DNA of 38,929 nt, taken from Acrocarpospora macrocephala (GTDB lineage Bacteria > Actinomycetota > Actinomycetes > Streptosporangiales > Streptosporangiaceae). Below are positions 32,845 through 38,929 of this stretch, one piece after another. A program made the translations under genes and the position numbers. How positions within the stretch are numbered: position 1 is the stretch's first letter; every line of letters begins with the position of its first letter. Location of the stretch: contig NZ_BLAE01000039.1 in the NCBI RefSeq assembly GCF_009687865.1, forward strand, positions 1-38,929, written 5' to 3'. The notes below the pieces were generated by a model. It was not told where the DNA came from. It did no database searches and was given only the letters and a program-made list of their open reading frames with translations.

Positions 32845-34661
32845 CGGTCCGGGAGTGGCGCGGGGTCGCCGCCGAGAATCAGGACGACATGCCGGAGCGG
32901 ATCTCGCTGCTGCTGCGTGATCGGTCCCGGCGGCTGCTGGGTGATCTGATGCGGCCGCATCGCCGGGCCATCGCCGGGATGATCGCGGTCATCGTGCTGT
33001 CGAACGCCGCCGGGCTGGCCATTCCGTACCTGGTGAAGGTGGGTATCGACGACGGTATCCCGCCGATGGTGCGCGGCGAGGGTCCGCGCACGCTGATCGT
33101 GATCGTGGCGGCGATTCTGGGGGCGGCGCTCGCGCAGGCGCTGACCCGGCAGGCGTTTCTTCGCACCTCCGGCCGGATCGGGCAGGACATCCTGCTGGAG
33201 TTGCGGCGGCGGGTGTTCGTGCACTTCCAGCGGCTGTCGTTGTCGTTTCACGAGAAATACACCTCCGGGCGGGTGATCTCGCGGCTGACCTCGGACGTGG
33301 AGGCGATCGCCGAGCTGCTCGCGGCCGGGTTCGACGGCCTGGTGACGGCGGTGCTCACGCTGGTCGGGACCGCGGTCGTGCTGATGGTCCTGGATGTGCA
33401 GCTGGGTCTGGTCGCGCTCGCGCCGTTGCCGGTGTTGCTGCTGATGACGCGGTGGTTCCGGCGCGCCTCCAGCGTCGCGTACCGGCGGACTCGGGAGACG
33501 GTCGCGCTGGTCATCGTGCATTTCGTCGAGTCGATGACCGGGATCAGGGCGGCTCAGACGTTCCGTCGCGAGCCGCGCAATCAGGAGATCTTCGAGGAGC
33601 TCAACGAGGACTATCGGGCCGCCAACCATCGCAGCATGCAGCTGGTCGCGATCTTCATGCCGGGGATCAAGCTGATCGGCAACGTGACGATCGCGCTAGT
33701 TCTGGTGTACGGCGGGTGGCTGGCCTTCCACGGCGAGGTCACGGCCGGGGTGATGGCGGCCTTCCTGCTGTACCTGCGGCAGTTCTATGAGCCGATGCAG
33801 GAGATTTCGCAGTTCTATAACGCGTTGCAGTCGGCGGGGGCGGCGCTGGAGAAGCTGTCCGGGGTGCTGGAGGAGCCGCCGGAGGTCGCCGAGCCTGCGC
33901 AGCCGATCCCGCTGACCGCCGCCCGGGGCGCGGTGCGTTTTGACGGGGTACGGTTCGCTTACCAGGCGGATATTCCCGTACTGCATCGCCTGGATCTGGA
34001 TATTCCGGCTGGCCAGACGATTGCCGTGGTCGGGGCGACCGGGGCGGGGAAGACCACCTTGGCGAAGTTGATCTCCCGTTTCTACGATCCGGTCGCGGGC
34101 CGGGTGCTGCTGGACGACGTGGATCTGCGCGATCTTGACGAGGCGACGTTGCGTCAGGCGGTTGTCATGGTCACGCAGGAGAACTTCCTGTTCAGCGGGA
34201 CGGTGGCGGACAACATCCGGTTCGGGCGGCCGGGAGCGCCGATGAGTGATGTGATCGCCGCGACTACGGCGATCGGGGCGCATGATTTCGTGTTGAGCCT
34301 GCCTGGGGGGTACGACGCCGAAGTGGGCAAACGCGGGGGGCGCATGTCGGCGGGGCAGCGGCAGTTGGTCGCGTTCGCGCGGGCCTTTCTCGCCGATCCG
34401 GCGGTGCTGATCCTTGACGAAGCCACGTCCAGTCTCGACGTGCCGAGTGAGCGGCTGGTGCAGCGGGCGTTGCGGACCATCCTGGCCGGTCGGACGGCGC
34501 TGATCATCGCGCACCGGCTCTCCACGGTGGAGATCGCCGATCGGGTTCTGGTCATCGATGACGGGCGGGTGGTCGAGGACGGACCGCCCGATCAGCTGAT
34601 CTCGGCGGCGGGGCGGTTCGCGGGGTTGCACAACGCGTGGTTGGACAGCCTTTCGTCTTAG
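32841..34661 (+). CDS. ABC exporter half-transporter, catalytic subunit
   Basis: A 606-residue partner of the previous protein: a membrane domain with about six segments (about 50-330) and a nucleotide-binding domain. Walker A is GATGAGKTT. Walker B is VLILDEATSSLD with the catalytic E527. Its signature is MSAGQ (502-506) instead of LSGGQ. The odd signature and the E-to-D change of the partner fall in the same composite ATP site, so one site is degenerate and one is active, as in TM287/288 or BmrCD. ATG at 32841 overlaps the upstream stop (ATGA). Confidence 0.94.
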   Translation: MTVREWRGVAAENQDDMPERISLLLRDRSRRLLGDLMRPHRRAIAGMIAVIVLSNAAGLAIPYLVKVGIDDGIPPMVRGEGPRTLIVIVAAILGAALAQALTRQAFLRTSGRIGQDILLELRRRVFVHFQRLSLSFHEKYTSGRVISRLTSDVEAIAELLAAGFDGLVTAVLTLVGTAVVLMVLDVQLGLVALAPLPVLLLMTRWFRRASSVAYRRTRETVALVIVHFVESMTGIRAAQTFRREPRNQEIFEELNEDYRAANHRSMQLVAIFMPGIKLIGNVTIALVLVYGGWLAFHGEVTAGVMAAFLLYLRQFYEPMQEISQFYNALQSAGAALEKLSGVLEEPPEVAEPAQPIPLTAARGAVRFDGVRFAYQADIPVLHRLDLDIPAGQTIAVVGATGAGKTTLAKLISRFYDPVAGRVLLDDVDLRDLDEATLRQAVVMVTQENFLFSGTVADNIRFGRPGAPMSDVIAATTAIGAHDFVLSLPGGYDAEVGKRGGRMSAGQRQLVAFARAFLADPAVLILDEATSSLDVPSERLVQRALRTILAGRTALIIAHRLSTVEIADRVLVIDDGRVVEDGPPDQLISAAGRFAGLHNAWLDSLSS

Positions 34662-34728
34662 CTCTGGCGTGCTGAGTTTTGGCCCAGTTCTGCCGGGTGA
34701 ACGCGAACTTAGCCTCTACGCCAGAGCT
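34660..34728. repeat. Inverted repeat after the ABC operon
   Basis: Perfect 11-bp arms AGCTCTGGCGT (34660-34670) and ACGCCAGAGCT (34718-34728), separated by 47 bp. There is no T-run. It could be a long-loop terminator, an operator pair or a small element remnant. Confidence 0.75.
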
Positions 34729-35038
34729 GATGCCCTCCCGGAAGACCAAATCCCCAAATTTTCGTAAATCCGAAATATCGTGTTCATGTACGTGGAGGAT
34801 GTTGGCGTTTCACGTGGTGCTGCAGGTGGGGAAGCAGACCGAGGTCGGGGAGCTCGGGGGCGGCGTCCAGATGGGGCTGAATCCCGCGCGAGAGGTTTGG
34901 TGTTGGACGGCTCAACTGCCCGTTTCCTTCGATAGATAGCCCCCACTCCTTTGAGTCGTGGGAAGTGGGAAATGTTTCGTTTGTCGGTTGAGGGAATTTG
35001 GGCGCTGTTATACCGGGACAAGTGGGTAAGTCCCCTTC
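34662..35038. other. Gene-free gap with low-G+C island
   Basis: No reading frame here looks coding on either strand. The 60 bases from 34741 contain 36 A or T, far above the surroundings. TTTTCG and CGAAAT flank TAAATC there as a loose dyad. A promoter-like TTGAGG/TATACC pair (34988-34993 and 35009-35014) and a TAAGTC 6 nt before the ATG at 35039 could both serve the next gene. Confidence 0.6.
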
Positions 35039-36133
35039 ATGACTCACAAGGTGGCACTAGGCGTCGAAGAGGAGTTCCACGTCGTCGATCTCGTGAGCCG
35101 GAGGCTGACCCCACAGGCTCACGTGGTGCTGGACGGGCTACCCAAGGCCGGATTCTCCGCCGAACTGCAGCGGGCCGTGGTGGAGAGCAACAGCGAGCCC
35201 ACCACCGACCTGGCCACGCTCCGCGCCGACCTGGTCGATCTCCGGCGTCGCCTCATCGCGTCCGCCGAACCCCACGGGCTGGGCATCGCCAGCGCCGGGA
35301 CCTCACCCTTGCACGGGCCCAGTGGTTTCGTGATCACCGCGGACGATCGGTACCAGTATCTGCACGACACCTATCAGTTCATCGCCAGGGAACAGCTCAT
35401 TTGCGGGGCCCAGGTCCATGTGGACATCGACGATCGCGATCTGGCGGTCATGGTGGCGCAGCGGGTCGAGCCCTGGCTGCCCGCGCTGCTCGCGTTGAGC
35501 GCCAGCTCGCCGTACTGGTTCGAGGCCGACAGCGGGTATGCGAGCAGTCGCGCGGTGGCCTGGCAGCGGTGGCCGACGGCCGGCATGGTCGGGCCGTTCG
35601 CCGGGGCCGCCGAGTATGACCAGGCAGTCGCCGACCTGGTCACCTCGGGGGTCATCGACGACGCGGGCATGGTCTACTTCGATATCCGCCTGTCCGCGCA
35701 CGTGCCGACCATGGAGTTGCGGATCTGCGACGCCTGCCCGCTGGTCGACGACGTCATCCTGCTCGCGGGCCTGTTCCGGGCCCTGGTCATCAGGGAGACG
35801 GCCGCGATCCAGGCGGGTTCGCCGCCGCGGGGCGACATCCGTCCTACTTTGCTCCGCGCGGGGCACTGGCGCGCGGCTCGTTCCGGGCTGGAAGGCGACT
35901 TGATCTCTCCCGTGGACGGCAAACCGGTGCCCGCGCCCGGCCTGATCGAGTGGCTGCTGGAAGATCTCCGCCCGACGCTGGAACAACTCGACGACTGGCC
36001 GACCATCGCGGGCCTCGCCGCCGACGCCCTGGCCCGCGGCAGCTCAGCCGCCCGCCAACGCGCCGCCTTCAACAAACGAGGCCAACTCAGCGACGTGGTC
36101 GACCTCCTCCTCAAGGAAACCGCCGGAGGCTGA
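35039..36133 (+). CDS. YbdK-type carboxylate-amine ligase (glutamate-cysteine ligase family 2)
   Basis: A 364-residue GCS2-family enzyme. Conserved features are the N-terminal LGVEEEFHVVD, the segment CGAQVHVDI and the ELRICDACPL region. The family forms an amide bond between a carboxylate and an amine with ATP; YbdK of E. coli has weak glutamate-cysteine ligase activity, and the natural substrate of this one is unknown. ATG at 35039 is chosen from the family N-terminus; a TAAGTC 6 nt upstream could make it leaderless. The last 120 bp are strongly C-rich on the coding strand. It stands alone, with a terminator after it. Confidence 0.92.
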   Translation: MTHKVALGVEEEFHVVDLVSRRLTPQAHVVLDGLPKAGFSAELQRAVVESNSEPTTDLATLRADLVDLRRRLIASAEPHGLGIASAGTSPLHGPSGFVITADDRYQYLHDTYQFIAREQLICGAQVHVDIDDRDLAVMVAQRVEPWLPALLALSASSPYWFEADSGYASSRAVAWQRWPTAGMVGPFAGAAEYDQAVADLVTSGVIDDAGMVYFDIRLSAHVPTMELRICDACPLVDDVILLAGLFRALVIRETAAIQAGSPPRGDIRPTLLRAGHWRAARSGLEGDLISPVDGKPVPAPGLIEWLLEDLRPTLEQLDDWPTIAGLAADALARGSSAARQRAAFNKRGQLSDVVDLLLKETAGG

Positions 36134-36204
36134 TCATCCTCAGCGTCTTGGAGTCCCCTCGGCCGGGTCTCCGGATCGGTTTTCGCTCGTGGTCTCCGCG
36201 CGGT

Positions 36205-36222
36205 CTCCTCCAGGTGGAGGAG
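36205..36222 (+). terminator. Terminator-like hairpin after the ligase gene
   Basis: CTCCTCC (36205-36211) and GGAGGAG (36216-36222) with an AGGT loop, followed by GTTTCTGT. It sits 71 nt after the ligase stop and just before the promoter of the sensor kinase. Confidence 0.6.
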
Positions 36223-36243
36223 GTTTCTGTCGGGGGTGGAGTT

Positions 36244-36249
36244 TACGCT
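36244..36249 (+). promoter_or_regulatory. -10 box of the sensor kinase (leaderless)
   Basis: TACGCT, 7 nt before the GTG at 36257, with no ribosome binding site at that spacing. This supports 36257 rather than the upstream GTG at 36236. Confidence 0.5.
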
Positions 36250-36256
36250 TCGTGGC

Positions 36257-37447
36257 GTGGCGTGGATCGAGCGCATCTTCGAGCCGGACTACATCCTGGT
36301 CCGGCTGGCGATTCTGCTCGCCGCACTGGTGGGCGATCTGCTCTGGATCGTGCCGGGAGTGGGCGCGCGTGACTGGGTGCTCGCGCTCGTCGCGCTGGTG
36401 CTCAGCGCGGTCTGCCGCTGGTCGCAGCTGTGGGCTCTGCTCATCCAGTCGGGCCTGCTCCTGCTCGCCGATGGGTACGGCTTCGCGGCTGCGCCCGTGC
36501 TCAAGGTGCTGGCCTGCGTGCTGCTGTTCGAGCTCGCCGTACGGGGGCGGGGGCGGCAGGTCGCGGCCGGGGCGGTCGTGCTCGGGGTGGTCGTCTGCTT
36601 CAACCTGCTCGACAAGCTTCCCGCCACCATCGGCGCGGCCGGATTCCGCATGGTCATCGTGGTCGGCGTGCCGCTGCTCCTAGGCGGGTATGTCCGGCTC
36701 GCCCGTGATGCCGCCCGGCGCGAACGAGACAGCGCCGCCGAACGCATCGCCGCCGCCCGCGCCGCCGAACGCACCGCCATCGCCAGAGAACTGCACGATC
36801 TGGTCGCCCACCACGTCTCCTCCATGGTTTTGCGCGTCGGCGTCGCCCGGCACGTGCTGTCCGCCGGAACCGATCCCCGCATCACCGAGGTCCTCGACGA
36901 CCTGCACACCTCCAGCACCGCCGCCCTCGCCGACCTCCGCAAACTCATCGGCGTCCTCCGCGACCCCGCCCCCTTCCCCACCACCGCGTTCGTCGACCCC
37001 GGCGGCCTCCCCGACGCCCTCGCCGTCGTCATCGACCGAGCCAGAGCCACCGGCCTCCACGTGAAGGCCACCATCGACCCCTCCGCCACCCACCTGGACC
37101 CACTCCGCGGGATCACGGTCCTCCGCCTCACCCAGGAAGCCCTCGCCAACACAATCCGCCACGCCGGCCCCTCAGCCCAGGTAGCCCTCAACCTCACCCT
37201 GGATGCGGACAACTCGGTCCACATCCGAATCGAGGACGAAGGCCGCCCTTCACAGGAAAACCCCGAACCACCCACCGCCCGTGGAGCCGGATCACACGAA
37301 GGCCACGGATTGATCGGAATGCGCGAGCGAGTCGACCTCCTGGGCGGCGCGCTCTCCGTCGGCCCAGTAGGAAAAGGCTGGCGCCTCAGCGCCGTCTTAC
37401 CCGCCGAACAAAAGAACTCCCGGGAAAGACGGGAGGCCAGAGTGTGA
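36257..37447 (+). CDS. Two-component sensor histidine kinase (HisKA_3)
   Basis: A 396-residue NarX/DesK-like kinase. The N-terminal 150 residues are four to five membrane segments without a large extracellular domain. H180 lies in ARELHDLVAHHVS, the HisKA_3 phospho-acceptor motif. The ATPase domain shows TQEALANTIRHA (N box) and GHGLIGMRERV (G box). It should phosphorylate the regulator encoded at 38043, though about 600 bp separate them, which is unusual. The start GTG at 36257 is chosen because of the -10 box. The second half is far more C-rich on the coding strand than the first, and a TTA codon occurs at 37397-37399. Confidence 0.9.
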   Translation: MAWIERIFEPDYILVRLAILLAALVGDLLWIVPGVGARDWVLALVALVLSAVCRWSQLWALLIQSGLLLLADGYGFAAAPVLKVLACVLLFELAVRGRGRQVAAGAVVLGVVVCFNLLDKLPATIGAAGFRMVIVVGVPLLLGGYVRLARDAARRERDSAAERIAAARAAERTAIARELHDLVAHHVSSMVLRVGVARHVLSAGTDPRITEVLDDLHTSSTAALADLRKLIGVLRDPAPFPTTAFVDPGGLPDALAVVIDRARATGLHVKATIDPSATHLDPLRGITVLRLTQEALANTIRHAGPSAQVALNLTLDADNSVHIRIEDEGRPSQENPEPPTARGAGSHEGHGLIGMRERVDLLGGALSVGPVGKGWRLSAVLPAEQKNSRERREARV

Positions 37448-37978
37448 TGTGGAGTCCTACGGGCTGGGCCACCGCCTCAGTGCCGCGCTGGATACGGAAC
37501 GAAGGATTCCGCTGGGAGGTGGGAGGCCAGGGCACGATCTGGAGTCTTGTGCGAACGGCTTGCGTTTTAGAAGGCCTAACAGTCCGCCTGTCCCTAGTGA
37601 GAATCGGACGCAAGACCGGGTATCGGTGGCGGGCGGAGAACGGCGGGCTTCCTCGGGCGCGGCTTGCTGAGACCGCGCGTTCGAGCCGGTTCCTGTCGTT
37701 GTTGGAACGGCAGCGGATCTCGGTAACGCCACATAGGCGTGAAAATCGGGGCAGGGCACCTACCGCTACTGGAGCTTCTGCCGGGCGACAACCTGGGGTC
37801 GCCATTCTCTGGTCAGAATGCCGGTGCTGCTCCTGGCGCCGGTGTCGCGAGAACCACCACCCTCGTGAACGGCGCCGGATAACGGCGAGCGACCCGGCGA
37901 CCTGCCGCTTCTGTTGGGCGCTTCTCGCGTCGTGTCGCTGGGCTAACCAGGGGATTTCAGAGGGCGGAGGCCAGAGTG
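37432..37978 (+). repeat. 13-bp direct repeat flanking the kinase-regulator spacer
   Basis: GGAGGCCAGAGTG occurs at 37432-37444 (end of the kinase gene) and again at 37966-37978. A third, diverged copy beginning GGAGGCCAGGG lies at 37522; it and the first copy share further matches downstream (22 of 30 over 37431-37460 against 37521-37550). Confidence 0.75.
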
Positions 37979-38042
37979 AACTGTGGGGATGGGTTGGTGA
38001 CTTGGAATGGGGTGTGTGGTGGAGGAGATGGGAGGTTGAGGG
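37448..38042. other. Long non-coding spacer between sensor kinase and regulator
   Basis: A 200-codon frame is open across it but shows no recognisable domain and an arginine- and tryptophan-rich, unlikely composition, so I treat the region as non-coding. It holds the second copy of the dispersed 88-bp repeat (minus strand), the direct repeats just listed and a G-rich end (37981-38042) before the regulator. It looks like inserted or decayed DNA. Confidence 0.6.
37834..37921 (-). repeat. Dispersed 88-bp non-coding repeat, copy 2
   Basis: Reverse-complement match to 1660-1747 (75 of 88 identical, no gaps), with the same CGCCG/CGGCG hairpin (loop TTATC). Weak similarity continues beyond the core if one 25-bp tandem unit is missing here. 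Confidence 0.8.
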
Positions 38043-38678
38043 GTGATTCGGGTTCTGCTTGTGGATGATCAGCATTTGGTGCGGATGGGGTTGCGGATGT
38101 TGTTTGATTCCGCGCCGGATATCGAGGTGGTGGGGGAGGCGGCGAACGGGTCCGATGCGGTGCGGCTCGTGGATGACACCGTGCCTGATGTGGTGCTCAT
38201 GGATTTGCGGATGCCGGGCTTGGACGGCGTGGCCGCGACCAAGCGGATCATGTCGGCGAGGCCGTCCACGCGAATTCTCGCGCTCACCACATTCGACGAC
38301 GACGATCATCTCTACCCGGTGCTCTCCGCCGGAGCCTGCGGCTTCCTCGTCAAGGACACCGCCCCCGCCGACCTCCTGGACGCCGTCCGCCGCGCCGCCG
38401 AAGGCGATCACGCCTTCAGCCCCAACGCCCTCGCCCGCCTCGTCGATCAGGCCCTGACCACCCGATCAACCACCTCTCCACCCCCGCTCCCCTTGACCCG
38501 CCGAGAACACGAAATCCTCGCCCTGATTGGCGAAGGCCTCTCCAACCCCGAAATAGCCGACCGCCTCAAGGTCGGCGTCACCACCGTCAAAACCCACGTC
38601 TCCAGCGTCATGATCAAAACCGGCTGCCCCAACCGCATCCGCCTGGCCATCCTCGCATCCCAACACAACCTGACCTGA
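38043..38678 (+). CDS. NarL/LuxR-type response regulator
   Basis: A 211-residue regulator. The receiver has the acidic pair D8-D9, the phosphoacceptor D54 (VLMDLRMP), the Thr in ILALTTFDDDD and the Lys in FLVKDT. The C-terminal LuxR domain begins LTRREHEILALIGEGLSNPE. All key receiver residues are intact, unlike the orphan at 24661. GTG at 38043 follows GGGAGG (38030-38035). It is the likely partner of the upstream sensor kinase. The first 65 codons favour G/T-ending codons and the remainder favours C-ending codons, an abrupt switch. Confidence 0.94.
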   Translation: MIRVLLVDDQHLVRMGLRMLFDSAPDIEVVGEAANGSDAVRLVDDTVPDVVLMDLRMPGLDGVAATKRIMSARPSTRILALTTFDDDDHLYPVLSAGACGFLVKDTAPADLLDAVRRAAEGDHAFSPNALARLVDQALTTRSTTSPPPLPLTRREHEILALIGEGLSNPEIADRLKVGVTTVKTHVSSVMIKTGCPNRIRLAILASQHNLT

Positions 38679-38929
38679 CCGAGACCTCGACCTCGCGCGC
38701 TCGTCACCGACGGTCATGCAGGCCGAACGTTGAGGGTCGATGGTGGTACCGGATCGAGCCATGCAGGCTTGGAGTACCAGGCGGTCGGTTCTGATGATCA
38801 CCGGTCTGGAGGGACAACTCCTCAGCGCCGTGGTGAGGGCAGCCTGACGGTTGCGGGCGGTGGCTGGAGGGTCGTGGTTGGGTCGGGTCTTGGGGGATGA
38901 CCGGGAGTGGGGGCGGGGTGGGTGGGGGG
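38679..38929. other. Gene-free end with G-rich tail
   Basis: No coding frame is supported. The last 35 bases contain five or more runs of at least three guanines, a G-quadruplex-type pattern. The window ends in it, which may mark a hard-to-assemble site. Confidence 0.5.

Noticed and set aside
34807-34816. GTTTCACGTG, left part of a parS site
   Set aside because: The right arm reads GTGC instead of AAAC, so the palindrome is broken, and no second site was seen.
34784-35047. 87-codon frame on the minus strand overlapping the ligase start
   Set aside because: It overlaps the promoter and start of a certain gene, has no recognisable features and an unusual composition.
37681-37700. GTTCGAGCC resembling a tRNA T-arm
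   Set aside because: No cloverleaf can be drawn around it and no acceptor stem pairs.
37444-38046. Open frame of 200 codons on the + strand in the kinase-regulator spacer
   Set aside because: No domain, an unlikely Arg/Trp-rich composition, and it runs antisense through the dispersed repeat whose changes are not codon-like.

Overview
The window is high-G+C actinobacterial chromosome. Gene content and order (folC-DUF4233-ndk-mreBCD-mrdA-rodA, then rne-rplU-rpmA-obg-proB-proA-nadD-rsfS) are those of filamentous actinomycetes. The serine/threonine kinase, the HTH-TPR regulator coupled to a phosphotransferase and the many leaderless starts fit Streptosporangiales or a near relative. That placement is inference from gene style, not a database match. 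No phage, IS element, tRNA or CRISPR array was seen.

Layout. 1-343: 3' end of an rRNA operon (spacer, 5S rRNA, terminator). 344-3192: a FolC-like Mur-ligase paralogue that has lost a signature motif, divergent from the true folC; the gap between them carries a dispersed repeat. 3195-5556: DUF4233 membrane protein, a DHA2-like transporter and ndk. 5571-11434: the cell-wall elongation/sporulation operon mreB-mreC-mreD-mrdA-rodA, closed by a palindromic hairpin. 11543-14136: small unknown protein, HTH-TPR regulator and an APH-fold kinase. 14155-16941: a two-gene radical-SAM system of unknown function. 17045-24535: RNase E, L21, L27, Obg GTPase, ProB, ProA, with structured leaders before rne and obg. 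24661-28057: an atypical LuxR regulator, a 60-residue membrane protein with DoxX, and a kinase with an 11-unit KSP-like repeat. 28085-30949: M48 protease divergent from nadD-rsfS-histidine phosphatase. 31087-34661: heterodimeric ABC exporter with one degenerate ATP site. 35039-36133: YbdK-type carboxylate-amine ligase. 36257-38678: sensor kinase and NarL-type regulator, unusually separated by about 600 bp of non-coding DNA.

How the genes work together. The core is growth and translation housekeeping: folate polyglutamylation, NTP balance (Ndk), lateral or spore wall synthesis (Mre/PBP2/RodA), RNA decay (RNase E), ribosome proteins and assembly control (L21, L27, Obg, RsfS), proline synthesis and NAD synthesis. 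The accessory genes (kinase, orphan regulator, ABC pair, two-component pair) sense and respond to the environment.

The most unusual signals are an 88-bp non-coding repeat present twice in opposite orientation about 36 kb apart (75 of 88 identical), the FolC-like paralogue without its AHNP motif, the kinase repeat linker, a probable CTG start in the radical-SAM partner gene, and folded leaders upstream of rne and obg.
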